Assembly: GCF_015210005.1 (NCBI RefSeq)
Contig: NZ_MU158698.1
Span: 1,757,611 to 1,821,610 of the forward strand
DNA from: Sphingobacterium hungaricum
Lineage (GTDB): Bacteria > Bacteroidota > Bacteroidia > Sphingobacteriales > Sphingobacteriaceae
DNA: 64,000 nucleotides
Direction of reading: 5' to 3'
Position numbers and translations under genes: made by a program. This document shows, piece by piece, positions 42,788 through 51,928 of the stretch. The notes beneath the pieces were generated by a model. That model did not search any database, was not told the origin of the DNA, and saw only the letters and a list, made by a program, of their open reading frames with translations. Every line of letters begins with the position of its first letter. Within the stretch, counting starts at the first letter, position 1.

Positions 42788-45160
42788 CTATTGAAGCAAA
42801 TCAAGATTCGGATTTTCCCCCATTTTGATTTTCAGCACGCCTCCGTTAACAACATCTTGAAAAGGAATGGAAACCGAATGCTGTGTTTTCCCATTCTTAG
42901 ACAAGGATTGAACGTACATATTTTCCGAAGAATTGTTCTCTACCTCAATAACAAATGTTTTTCCTTTATAATATATATTGCTTAATTTGATTTCGATGCG
43001 ATCAAATAGTGGACTTCCGATTTGCAATTCTGGATCGATTTGAGTCAAGCCTTTCACGTCGAACAATCCGATTCCGGCCATCACGTACCATGCTCCTAGC
43101 TGACCTTGATCTTCATCTTGGCCGTATCCATACCCATGGACACCTTCGACTCCATAAAATTCATTGCAAATCGTGCGAACCCATTTTTGGGTCAGGTATG
43201 GTTTTCCCGAGAAATTGAATAGCCAAGACACATGCAGATTGGGCTGATTCCCATGGTTGTAAAGCGCATGCACGCCAGCGAATGCATCTACGGTTTTGCC
43301 TCCTCCAAAGGTGTTTTTTTGTGAAAGCACAAATATGCTGTCCAAACGATCGTTGAAGATTTGTCTTCCAACTTTTTTCACCAATTTATTGGGCTCATGT
43401 GGTACATAAAACGTATACTGAATCGCATTGCCTTCTTGAAAACCTTCCCAAGCAGCCAAGGGGTCAAATTTTTTCAAGAACGCTCCATCCAAAGTTCGTG
43501 GCCGTATAAGCTGACTGTCGGGATCAAATAGGTTTTCCCAATTTGACGCTAATTTCGAAAGCTTGCGGTGATCCTGGTCTTTGTTCAGGTGCTTTGCAAA
43601 TTGGGCAACGGCAAAGCTGCTAAACGAATATTCCATCGTATGGGAGGCGCCAAATACAGATCCTTCATCTTGTTTGGTGATAAAATAGTCGTCGCTAGGG
43701 ATGTATGGACAATAACCGCGGTTTACAAAAGCTTCGACATCCAATTTGCCAGCTCCTGCAGGACGATTTTTTCCTTCGATTTCGTTCTTAAGTGCAGCTT
43801 CGTAACCCAGGTGGTAATCAAAATCTCGTATTCCGCAATTGTATGCGGCGGCAATAGCTAGGCTGGTGAAATTAGTACCCACCCCAGAAACATATTTGCT
43901 ATTTGCAACACCATCGCCCAGCCATCCTGTTTCCTTATAGACTAACAATTGGCTTTGCACCCAATCGGAATAATATTCCGGATAGGCAATTGCCCATAGC
44001 TGAGTCAAATTCCAGAAAGCTCCCCAGATCGCATCCGTGTTGTAATAATGATGTTTTGGCTGTTGCTTGCTGTTGAGTGGAATGTGTCCGATTGATCCAT
44101 CGTTTTTTGGATAAGCTCCATTGCGGTCGTTCGCTAAGCCGCGGCCAAGAAGCGCATGATACAGTCCTGTATAAAACTTCACTCGATCCTCATGTCGCCC
44201 ACCTTCGGCTCGAATACGTCCTAGCATCTCGTTCCATGTAAGCAAAGCTTTTTCTTTTGTTTTATCGAAATTTTGAGTGGCAGCTTCAGCCTCATAATTT
44301 AGTTTTGCATTAGCGATGGATGTATAAGATTGACCTATTTTAATTGTTATTTTTTCGTTCTTGGATGTTTTATATTTTACAGCCAAGCATGCGCCGACTC
44401 CTCTTATCTCTTTCTGATGGCTGATGGATTCGCCTCTTAAAAAGGTTTTAACATCGTTCGATGGCTTACTAAGCTTAGCATAGAAAAACATCTTTACAGA
44501 AGCTTCTGGCTGATATTTTTTTACGTATTCGGGTTTTGTAATCACGAAGCCCTCAACTGTCGTTTCATCGACCATTCGAATGTAGGCATCTTCGACAGCG
44601 CCGCTTTCGCCCAATTTATTTCCGATGTCAAATAAGATATAGGACTCGTCGGATTGCGGAAATGAATAGCGCTGGTAGCCGACGCGGTCAGTCGCAGTAA
44701 GTTCAACTTTGGTGTTGTATTTGTCCAAAAGCACCGAATAGAAACCTGAAGTTGCATATTCATTTTCCTTTTTAAAAGATGATCGATACCCGTCTTCGGG
44801 ATGTTCGAGCGATCCCGGGCGAGTATGCAGTTCGCCAACAATTGGCATAAGCATAATACCTCCGATTTGGAACTCATGAAAACAAGGGAATCCTTCGATC
44901 GAGGTATGATTGTCTTCATAGCCGACCGCCTCCCAGCCATTGGCGTTGCCGTAAGAACCATTCGTTGAAGGTCCTAATTTAGCCATTCCAAAAGGAACCG
45001 CAGCGGGGGTGTAGAAAAACCAACGGCTATGTACCGAACCGATATTAGGATTCACATAGTCAGATAGTCGTTTTGCTTTTGGATTCTCCTTCGCGATAAG
45101 GCTAGAGAAAAGGAGAAGAAAGATTGGAAGAATTAGTAGCGATGCGTTAATTTTTTTCAT
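42788..45160 (-). CDS. GH92-family alpha-mannosidase, exported
   Basis: 790 residues with a signal peptide ('LLILPIFLLLFSSLIAKE'). Calcium-dependent exo-alpha-mannosidase family that removes mannose from N-glycans or yeast mannan. The N-terminal beta-sandwich begins 'LSDYVNPNIGSVHSRWFFYTPAAVPFGM' and includes 'GYEDNHTSIEGFPCFHEFQIGG'. The (alpha/alpha)6 domain carries 'NTDAIWGAFWNLTQLWAIAYPE' and 'GYGQDEDQGQLGAWYVMAGIGLF'. The latter replaces the more common GNDDxGQMSAW, so it belongs to a divergent subgroup. It is last in the manA-MFS-GH92 set. Confidence 0.88.
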   Translation of the reverse strand: MKKINASLLILPIFLLLFSSLIAKENPKAKRLSDYVNPNIGSVHSRWFFYTPAAVPFGMAKLGPSTNGSYGNANGWEAVGYEDNHTSIEGFPCFHEFQIGGIMLMPIVGELHTRPGSLEHPEDGYRSSFKKENEYATSGFYSVLLDKYNTKVELTATDRVGYQRYSFPQSDESYILFDIGNKLGESGAVEDAYIRMVDETTVEGFVITKPEYVKKYQPEASVKMFFYAKLSKPSNDVKTFLRGESISHQKEIRGVGACLAVKYKTSKNEKITIKIGQSYTSIANAKLNYEAEAATQNFDKTKEKALLTWNEMLGRIRAEGGRHEDRVKFYTGLYHALLGRGLANDRNGAYPKNDGSIGHIPLNSKQQPKHHYYNTDAIWGAFWNLTQLWAIAYPEYYSDWVQSQLLVYKETGWLGDGVANSKYVSGVGTNFTSLAIAAAYNCGIRDFDYHLGYEAALKNEIEGKNRPAGAGKLDVEAFVNRGYCPYIPSDDYFITKQDEGSVFGASHTMEYSFSSFAVAQFAKHLNKDQDHRKLSKLASNWENLFDPDSQLIRPRTLDGAFLKKFDPLAAWEGFQEGNAIQYTFYVPHEPNKLVKKVGRQIFNDRLDSIFVLSQKNTFGGGKTVDAFAGVHALYNHGNQPNLHVSWLFNFSGKPYLTQKWVRTICNEFYGVEGVHGYGYGQDEDQGQLGAWYVMAGIGLFDVKGLTQIDPELQIGSPLFDRIEIKLSNIYYKGKTFVIEVENNSSENMYVQSLSKNGKTQHSVSIPFQDVVNGGVLKIKMGENPNLDLLQ

Positions 45161-45350
45161 GCGAATTCCATTAATTTTATGAATGCTTTACTCAAGTTTT
45201 GCTGCGGCAATTGCTTACTTCAGCTTTTGATTTATTGAGCTATGTGTGTTTTTAAATTTTCTATATACGTTTTACCGAAGGCTTGCTGATCCTCTTGTCT
45301 TGAAAGCTGTACTTTCCAGCAAGCGTTCTAGATTAAGAAAGATCATTTGT

Positions 45351-46523
45351 TCAGTGGGTTAAATTTTCCTGTTTAAATTTAAATGCTATTGAACCGATGA
45401 TAAATATACAAAGTAGAATCACAGACAATCCCACAGTAAAATTTGATTGATCGGTTACGAATCCTTGCAAAGGTGTAATTAGTGCTCCTCCAGAAATACC
45501 CATAATCATCAGTGCCGATATTTCGTTAGCTCGTTTTATGTCATGCTGTAAGGCTAATGAAAAAATAATAGAAAAAACATTCGCGCAAGCCAATCCAACA
45601 ATGGCAATTGAAATAAGCAATCCCCAGAAAGAAGAAGAGAACATCATGGTGATAAATGCCAATGCCGCGATCCAGATGCTAGCCTTCAAAAATTTTATGG
45701 GCGAAATCTTTACAAGAAGAAATGCGCCGATGAACGTTCCGATTGTTTTTGAAATAAAATAAAAGCTTGTTCCTAATGTTGCTTCAGCCAAGGGAATAGA
45801 AAGACGGTCGACCAGTAATGGAGGAATGTTGGTATTCAGACTTACATCAATCCCCACAATCAATAGAATCACGACAATGCAGTAAACGAAGTAACTGTCT
45901 TTTAGCAATGAAAAGATATTGCGAAATGAAGTTGATGTTTGGCTTGGTTCAGCTGTTTCTTTTATTTTTAAGGAATAAAGGGCGATAATGGATATAACAG
46001 ATGCGATGCAATACAAAAGAAAAGTCAATCGCCAATCTCCCAATCGACTTGCTGAAAAAGCAACTAATATGGGCCCGAGAAACGAGGATATTGCCTTAAT
46101 AAATTGTCCCATTGTAAGTATGCTTGTCAGCTTTTCTTTTCTGACCAAAGAGGTCACTAAAGGATTTAATGAAACTTGCAGCATGGTATTGCCTATTCCT
46201 AAAAAGGCGAAAGAAAGAAGTATGCCGAAATAACTGTAGAATAATAAAGGAATCAGCATAGCCAAAGCGGTTGTGAAAAGTGACAACAGCACGATGTTTT
46301 TTCTTCCTAACTTACCCATTAAAATTCCTGTCGGAATGGAGCAAATGGCAAACCAAATAAAAACCATCATGGGCAACAGGCTTGCCATGCCGTCAGACAA
46401 AGCGAAATCTTCTTTTACATAATTTGTGGCAACACCGACTATGTCGACAAATCCCATAACGAAAAAGTTAAGAATCAATGGGATGAATAGTAAGATTGTG
46501 TTTCTTTCTTTTGATGTTTGCAT
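45351..46523 (-). CDS. MFS sugar transporter
   Basis: 390 residues, twelve transmembrane helices in two six-helix halves separated by 'LKIKETAEPSQTSTSFRN'. 'GILMGKLGRKNIVLLS' is the loop 2-3 MFS motif. The general shape resembles FucP-like sugar:proton symporters. It lies 26 bp after manA, so its cargo is probably mannose or a manno-oligosaccharide released by the GH92 enzyme. This is inferred from position only. Confidence 0.82.
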   Translation of the reverse strand: MQTSKERNTILLFIPLILNFFVMGFVDIVGVATNYVKEDFALSDGMASLLPMMVFIWFAICSIPTGILMGKLGRKNIVLLSLFTTALAMLIPLLFYSYFGILLSFAFLGIGNTMLQVSLNPLVTSLVRKEKLTSILTMGQFIKAISSFLGPILVAFSASRLGDWRLTFLLYCIASVISIIALYSLKIKETAEPSQTSTSFRNIFSLLKDSYFVYCIVVILLIVGIDVSLNTNIPPLLVDRLSIPLAEATLGTSFYFISKTIGTFIGAFLLVKISPIKFLKASIWIAALAFITMMFSSSFWGLLISIAIVGLACANVFSIIFSLALQHDIKRANEISALMIMGISGGALITPLQGFVTDQSNFTVGLSVILLCIFIIGSIAFKFKQENLTH

Positions 46524-46549
46524 GGTTAGCGATTCAGGTTATTGATTTA

Positions 46550-48274
46550 TCAAATTCTTACGGATGCTTTTATGGTCATGCATTCCTTGCCTTCTGATTT
46601 TCCGTAAGGACGAATGCTGTATTCAGCAACTGCCGCCGGAATAATAAAGGTTTCAGCGTAATGGATAATCATTGGCTGAAAGGCAGCAGTCGGACTTTCT
46701 ACGATGATCTCTTCGCCATCAACGAGATTCAACACATTGACACTGCTGTTTGTGAAATGCATGACGGAAGAAGTAAATCGGTGACGGCGAGTTTCAATAA
46801 ATTCATTTTTATGCAAGCCTGTCCGTTCTTCGGTCCAGCCATCGCCGCTCGAGATTGCTTCGAATTGATTTACCAATTGCTGTTGCGTATAATCGGTATC
46901 ACATTTCCAATTGAGCACTTGCTCTCCTCGATGTATATTAATTGGGCGGGGCTTACCATCCAATCCCAATCGCTGCCAATCCCAAAGTTTAAACGTAAAT
47001 AGATTGGGCGTTGCGCTTATTTCCAAGACTACCGCATTTGTTCCTGAACAATGAATTGTGCCTGCCGGAATAAGAAAGTGGTCATGTTTTTTTGTCCTTA
47101 TTTTATTGACGTATTTTTCTGCATCAAACGCCATTTTCCCTTCTTCTGCTTTGTGCAGCTCATCAATCAATAATTCCTTATCAACGTCAGTTTTTAAGCC
47201 CAGATAAACATATGCATCGTCTTTGGCTTCCATAATATAATAACTTTCATCCTGAGTATAAGCCAGTCCGAAATGATCCTTCGCATACTGAGTTGTTGGA
47301 TGAACTTGAAGACTCAAATTGCCACCATCTACTGTATCCAGAAAGTCAAAACGTATTGGGAAATCTTTCCCAAAGCGCGCTTCCACAGGTTCGCCCAAAA
47401 CTTGTTCGCTTCGTGTGTAAATAAGGTTGACCGATGGCATCTCGAAAATAGTTCCATCGATATCCAGAAGTAAGCTGTTCTCTTCGGGGACACAATCGAA
47501 GCCCCAGCCATAATTCGCTTTCGACGAGTCAAGTCCGAATTTAGTTTTCATCCACTGTCCGCCCCAAGGTGCCGGATCGAAAAATGGAACAACACGAAAA
47601 GGTGAACTCGACGCTTTGTCCATTGCCGCAAAAAATGTTTTGTTGTCTATCAATTTTGGCACTTGTGGGACAACTGTGTCTAACCAATAATCTACTCGCT
47701 CATAGATGCTCTGTTTATGCTTGTCAAGGACCCTCCAATCATTAAAAAGCCCACGTTTGTATTGAAGGGAAAATGGTTCCATACTATTGTTAATTCCTAA
47801 TGCTGGAATCTGTTGCTTGCGCATTCGCAATTGAATTTCCCAGCGAGGCATATCCGCGTAGATAAGTAGATCGCCATCTGTCAGCAATTGAGCGCCTGGT
47901 CCTAAAACCAAAACCAAACCTTCGGTTTCATTAATGGTAGTTTGAGCGGATTTTAATTTTTCTGCATCGAAATATTCTAATAAAGAAATATTAGATAGGT
48001 ATCCAAAAAGTACGTCATCAGTCATGAATCGCGACGTTAAAATTTCAACTTCTGATTCGGAAATAAATAAATTTCTTGTTTCGATGATGATGGCGGGTTC
48101 CAGCTGGGCAAACTCGTTTTTTATTTCATTATAATCGACTCCTGTATAGCCATCGATAACGATAGTCGTTTTTGTGTGAGTCAGTTTTTTGAAAAATGAA
48201 TTAATGGAATTCCATCCCTCTTCGACAAAACCTTTTACTTCTACAGATGGTCTTTTTTTGTAATCACTTAACAT
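46550..48274 (-). CDS. manA: Class I mannose-6-phosphate isomerase with N-terminal extra domain
   Basis: 574 residues. The C-terminal ~350 residues are a zinc-dependent cupin isomerase converting mannose 6-phosphate to fructose 6-phosphate. 'LSLQVHPTTQYAKDHFG' gives the Gln and His ligands, 'YYIMEAKDDAYVYLG' the Glu and 'LIPAGTIHCSG' the last His. The first ~220 residues ('TTIVIDGYTGVDYNEIKNEF...LLIYADMPRWEIQLRMRKQQI') resemble a nucleoside/uridine-kinase-like fold without a P-loop. First gene of the leftward mannose set, 124 bp from the divergent GntR gene. Confidence 0.9.
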   Translation of the reverse strand: MLSDYKKRPSVEVKGFVEEGWNSINSFFKKLTHTKTTIVIDGYTGVDYNEIKNEFAQLEPAIIIETRNLFISESEVEILTSRFMTDDVLFGYLSNISLLEYFDAEKLKSAQTTINETEGLVLVLGPGAQLLTDGDLLIYADMPRWEIQLRMRKQQIPALGINNSMEPFSLQYKRGLFNDWRVLDKHKQSIYERVDYWLDTVVPQVPKLIDNKTFFAAMDKASSSPFRVVPFFDPAPWGGQWMKTKFGLDSSKANYGWGFDCVPEENSLLLDIDGTIFEMPSVNLIYTRSEQVLGEPVEARFGKDFPIRFDFLDTVDGGNLSLQVHPTTQYAKDHFGLAYTQDESYYIMEAKDDAYVYLGLKTDVDKELLIDELHKAEEGKMAFDAEKYVNKIRTKKHDHFLIPAGTIHCSGTNAVVLEISATPNLFTFKLWDWQRLGLDGKPRPINIHRGEQVLNWKCDTDYTQQQLVNQFEAISSGDGWTEERTGLHKNEFIETRRHRFTSSVMHFTNSSVNVLNLVDGEEIIVESPTAAFQPMIIHYAETFIIPAAVAEYSIRPYGKSEGKECMTIKASVRI

Positions 48275-48308
48275 GTTATTGGTTTAAGATTGTTTAGTCA
48301 TGAATAAC

Positions 48309-48322
48309 TATGTATATACATA
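48309..48322. promoter_or_regulatory. Candidate GntR operator
   Basis: A 14-bp perfect palindrome TATGTATATACATA in the 124-bp gap between the divergent manA and GntR genes, 34 bases from the manA start. GntR/HutC-type regulators bind such short A/T-flanked dyads. Confidence 0.6.
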
Positions 48323-48398
48323 ATTAATTATAACAAATATAGTATTTCGATTTATAATTGGATGAAATTCATTAAATTTTTTCTTATTTTGTTTGTAA

Positions 48399-49133
48399 AT
48401 GGAATTTAAAATAGATCATCAAAGCAGCTTACCGCTCCATAAACAAGTTGAGGCGTTACTTCGGGAATTAATAGAAGCGCCAGAATACCAGAATGGACAA
48501 TATCTTCCGAAGGAAGTTGATTTGTCTGCACATTTGAAAATATCTCGCAACACATTGAGGCAGGCGATTAATACCTTGGTTACCGAAGGTCTATTGATTC
48601 GTAAAAAAGGAGTAGGAACTCAAGTTGAGAAAAAGAAGATTTTTAGCGCAGCAGGGAATTGGCTAAGTTTTTCGGAGGAAATGAGGGTTTTGGGAATAGA
48701 AATCCAGAATTTTGAGTTGCAGATTTATAGACACGAGGTATCTGCAGAAGTAGCTGCTTTTTTCGGTATCAAACCTGCAACGAAAGTAATGAGGCTGGAA
48801 CGTTTGCGTGGCAAGAAAGATTTGCCTTTCGTGTATTTTATTTCCGAATTTAACCCAGCCATTGCGATTTCTGCATCTGAAAATTTTAACCGTCCACTTT
48901 ACGAAATCCTTGAAATGGACTACGCTGTTGTTGCTTACACCTCAAAAGAGGAAATTAGTGCCGCTTCAGCGGATGCGTTCATTGCTTCCAAACTAGAAAT
49001 AAAGCAAGGAGAACCCATTTTGATTCGGAAACGCTATGTGTATGACATCAATAACAACCCCGTTGAATACAATGTTGGCTGTTATCGCGCAGACTCATTT
49101 ACTTACACAATCGAAAGCAAGCGGAATCTATAA
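48399..49133 (+). CDS. GntR-family (HutC/UTRA) transcription regulator
   Basis: 244 residues. The winged helix (1-75) shows 'LPKEVDLSAHLKISRNTLRQAINTLVTEGLLIRKKGVGTQV'. The UTRA ligand-binding domain (~85-235) shows 'VMRLERLRGKKDLPFVYFISEFNP' and 'PILIRKRYVYDINNNPVEYNVGCYRADSF'. It is divergent from manA, and the ligand is probably a sugar phosphate such as mannose 6-phosphate (inference). A repressor role at the 48309 palindrome is likely. Confidence 0.92.
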   Translation: MEFKIDHQSSLPLHKQVEALLRELIEAPEYQNGQYLPKEVDLSAHLKISRNTLRQAINTLVTEGLLIRKKGVGTQVEKKKIFSAAGNWLSFSEEMRVLGIEIQNFELQIYRHEVSAEVAAFFGIKPATKVMRLERLRGKKDLPFVYFISEFNPAIAISASENFNRPLYEILEMDYAVVAYTSKEEISAASADAFIASKLEIKQGEPILIRKRYVYDINNNPVEYNVGCYRADSFTYTIESKRNL

Positions 49134-49277
49134 GCTACTGATGGTATACCATGAAACAGCATTGCTTTTAATTGTACTGATTCTAGATTCTTTAGTTCTC
49201 TTTCACAAGAAAAATGTAGATTTTTCAGAATGTCTGCTGTCTCAAATCTAATATCTATAATCTCATATCTTAAAAAG

Positions 49278-50297
49278 CTACTCTTCCACGAGCCCAAAAT
49301 GTTGTACCAGCTTATCGTATTCGGCAAGGCTTAACGTAATCATACAGCCATGGCGTAATTTTGTTGGCATGGAATATTTATCCCAATCCGCAAAAAATGT
49401 ATAGCCCGAAAGTTGATACCAAGGGCCTTTTAATTCTTTGGCAACCGATAAACCATAGGAGACACCCGGATATTGTTCGTAATATAAATACCAAGCTTTT
49501 CCATCTGGAGAAGGAATTAACATGGGTGCCTCTCTGAAATTTGGACTGATTGGTGCCGACAGGTTTTCGTATGGGCCAAACAGTTTGTCTGAACTTGCTA
49601 TTCTGATTGTTTTTCCGGTAACCCAGTCCAAAGTTGGATATGTTTCATCTTTAATAATTGCCCAATATTTTCCTTCCGCATTGCGTAAAAAAACATCAAT
49701 TGTGCCCATCTCCCAACTGAATAGGCGATTTGGGATTTCGGAAAATGTTTTTAAGTCTTTAGAAGTTACATACAAAGTCCGTTGGCTGGCCCAATACCGC
49801 TCCGCATCCTCTTTCGTGCCGTCTAAATGTGGTGTATGCCAAGTCACTACGTAGTGTTTGCTCGCTTGGTCGTAAAAGATTTTTGGTGCCCCAATGCGTT
49901 GAAGGGGTTTATAATTAGGCGTTTTCTTTAAATCAGGAGTAAAGACACTGTGTTTGTTCCAAGCAATCAAATCATCAGAAACCCAAATGTTTATTTCTTT
50001 CGCATCATCACTTTGATTGCCTGCGATGTAATAGCGTCCATCATGTCCTTTGACAATGTCAGGATGACCTCTGTATTCGTCGAAAACTCGTTTCTTATTG
50101 TTCAGTCGCTTCCAATGCAGTCCATCTAAACTAACGGTGTAATATAGTTTTCCGTAATCTTCATGCGTCATATGCGCAAAAAGATAAGCTTCATTAACGG
50201 ATTTTTCGCCGTCTTTGACTTGTCCAGGAGGATTCGGCTGTTGTGCTAAAGATGAGAGACAAAAAGCGCTTAAGGCAATACAAAGGAATTTTTTCAT
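49278..50297 (-). CDS. Secreted five-bladed propeller glycosidase, GH43-like
   Basis: 339 residues with a signal peptide ending 'SSLAQQ'. The propeller blades are marked by 'DYGKLYYTVSLDGLHWKRLNNKK', 'GHPDIVKGHDGRYYIAGN', 'IGAPKIFYDQASKHYVVTWHTP', 'TIDVFLRNAEGKYWAIIKDE' and 'EAPMLIPSPDGKAWYLYYEQ'. Acidic residues at the blade starts (PD, PK/FYD, E-PM) fit the GH43/GH32 clan pattern. The exact family and substrate are uncertain. It lies 6 bp after the next GH43 gene, forming a two-gene operon. Confidence 0.78.
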   Translation of the reverse strand: MKKFLCIALSAFCLSSLAQQPNPPGQVKDGEKSVNEAYLFAHMTHEDYGKLYYTVSLDGLHWKRLNNKKRVFDEYRGHPDIVKGHDGRYYIAGNQSDDAKEINIWVSDDLIAWNKHSVFTPDLKKTPNYKPLQRIGAPKIFYDQASKHYVVTWHTPHLDGTKEDAERYWASQRTLYVTSKDLKTFSEIPNRLFSWEMGTIDVFLRNAEGKYWAIIKDETYPTLDWVTGKTIRIASSDKLFGPYENLSAPISPNFREAPMLIPSPDGKAWYLYYEQYPGVSYGLSVAKELKGPWYQLSGYTFFADWDKYSMPTKLRHGCMITLSLAEYDKLVQHFGLVEE

Positions 50298-50303
50298 AAC
50301 AAG

Positions 50304-51281
50304 TTAATTTGAATGAAGGGGAACAATAACATTCTTTTCGTCTACACTAAATGTATACAGGCCGGTATTTTGATTACGTTCTTTAATTAATGGAACAATG
50401 CGAGTTCTTCTCGGGCTTGCTATGTCTTTGTCAAAATGTATATGATACACATAATATAGCTGGCCATTTAATCCTTCAAAGATATCCCCATGGCCGGAAC
50501 CATTTTCACCAACGATGCTGCGATGAATAATCGGGCTGTCTTTTTGTTTGACCCAAGGGCCATAAGGCGAATCAGAAACTGCATAACCAACCGCATAGTC
50601 GATGTTCAAATAATGATTAGCTGAATAAAACAGATAATATTTGGAATCCAATTTTATAACTGTTGGGCCTTCCATAATCGGAGAGGATTTGTATAATGGA
50701 GTTGCTTCCCAATCTTCGGTTTGCTTAAAACATTGCTTAAGCGTTTCGGGTTTTATTTTTCCCTTTTTGAAGTCAAATTCTGCAACCCAAAGATAATTTC
50801 CATCATTAAATCGAACGTGGTATAAATAGTACTTGCCGTCATCATCTTTGTAAATATAAGAATCAATGTTTTTTTCAGAACCGTCAATAGGTTCGATTTT
50901 TTTCTGAGTGTATGGCCCTAACAACGATGGAGATTCTGCTAAAACAGTTTGTTCATTCGCCGTGTAAGTCAAGTAATAGCTGTTCCCATCTTTTAGTAAT
51001 TGAGGTGCCCAAAATCCTGTTTCTCCAAAAGTTTTGTTGCCTTTGGAAAGAAGCATGTGGATTGAATCTTTTGTTCCTTTGGGTGTTGTCCAAGTTTTCA
51101 AATCTTTAGATTCTAAAACGGGAAAGCCTGTTTTTCCCCTTACCCCGATCGTCCCAGTCAAGTAATACGTATTGTCGCTGACATAGATTGTAGGATCTGC
51201 ATAAAAGATTTCGCTTTTGTTTTGCGCAAACAAATTGATTGTGCTAAATAAAAGAATACAGTAGCTAATAATAAATTTCAT
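50304..51281 (-). CDS. Secreted GH43-family glycoside hydrolase
   Basis: 325 residues with a signal peptide ending 'NLFAQN'. The three GH43 acids are in place: 'FYADPTIYV' (general base Asp), 'KNIDSYIYKDDDGKYYLYHV' (pKa-tuning Asp) and 'IMEGPTVIKLDSKYYLFYSA' (general acid Glu). 'WAPQLLKDGNSYYLTY' and 'GSGHGDIFEG' (His near the calcium/water site) are also typical. Family members cut arabinosyl, xylosyl or galactosyl linkages; the exact one is not readable here. First gene of the leftward pair. Confidence 0.87.
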   Translation of the reverse strand: MKFIISYCILLFSTINLFAQNKSEIFYADPTIYVSDNTYYLTGTIGVRGKTGFPVLESKDLKTWTTPKGTKDSIHMLLSKGNKTFGETGFWAPQLLKDGNSYYLTYTANEQTVLAESPSLLGPYTQKKIEPIDGSEKNIDSYIYKDDDGKYYLYHVRFNDGNYLWVAEFDFKKGKIKPETLKQCFKQTEDWEATPLYKSSPIMEGPTVIKLDSKYYLFYSANHYLNIDYAVGYAVSDSPYGPWVKQKDSPIIHRSIVGENGSGHGDIFEGLNGQLYYVYHIHFDKDIASPRRTRIVPLIKERNQNTGLYTFSVDEKNVIVPLHSN

Positions 51282-51400
51282 TTTATGGTTTATTTAGTAA
51301 TGAGTACAATCATGGCCATCTTAATCTGATTTCTTTCAGAATGATTGGTTAAATGGCTCTATTGTTAAACGTAAAATTAAAAGATTCCAATTTTTAAAAC

Positions 51401-51430
51401 GTCTCAAAATTGTGTCAATCTGTTTCAAAA
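51401..51430. promoter_or_regulatory. Three helically phased direct repeats
   Basis: GTCTCAAAA (51401-51409), GTGTCAATC (51412-51420) and GTTTCAAAA (51422-51430), starting 11 and 10 bases apart. The outer two agree in 8 of 9 bases and are 21 bases apart. They lie 120-150 bases upstream of the GH43 operon start. The layout is typical of AraC/HTCS-type or LytTR-type activator sites. Confidence 0.5.
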
Positions 51431-51783
51431 TAGCGATTGGATATTAAGGGCGAACTAGTGTCAAATACATAATTTGAATTTGGGATTTGTCAAGTCGGTT
51501 CTGCTGTATTTCAATTCGAGTTGGTTGTTAACAAACTTCTCTATGGAATGCAAATCTTATTTTTTTCAATTAAATCTTTAATAAGAATTTTTTTTGCAAG
51601 ATGAATTCTAGTTGAAGTTTCTGATTCATTATGTTTTTTCATGTTTAAAAGAGTTTCGGGGACAATAGTGATGGATTTTTGATACTAAGGTTATAAATTT
51701 CTTTAATTAAACATAAATTGGCTGAAATTCTATCAACTTTTGGGTAATTAATTTGAACAAGTTAACAAAATGTTAAATAGAAC

Positions 51784-51813
51784 AATCGTTTGCGTTAAAT
51801 TACGCAACCGATT
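51784..51813. promoter_or_regulatory. Long inverted repeat upstream of the susC operon
   Basis: Twelve-base arms AATCGTTTGCGT (51784-51795) and ACGCAACCGATT (51802-51813) are complementary at 11 of 12 positions, with a 6-base spacer, about 116 bases before the susC ATG. Candidate operator of a LacI- or similar dimeric regulator. Confidence 0.55.
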
Positions 51814-51928
51814 TCGTTAAGATTACACATCTAAGCTCATAGGAATTAAAAAATCTTATATCTATAATTGTTTAATTGTTTTACCTAAAACACTAACAGA
51901 CAATTAAATTATTTAACAACTAAATTCT

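Larger units (their letters stand above)
51282..51928. other. 647-bp regulatory gap between GH43 operon and susC operon
   Basis: AT-rich with no coding frame. It holds the phased repeats at 51401-51430 near the GH43 side and the long inverted repeat at 51784-51813 near the susC side. The last ~115 bases before susC form an AT-rich leader. Confidence 0.6.
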
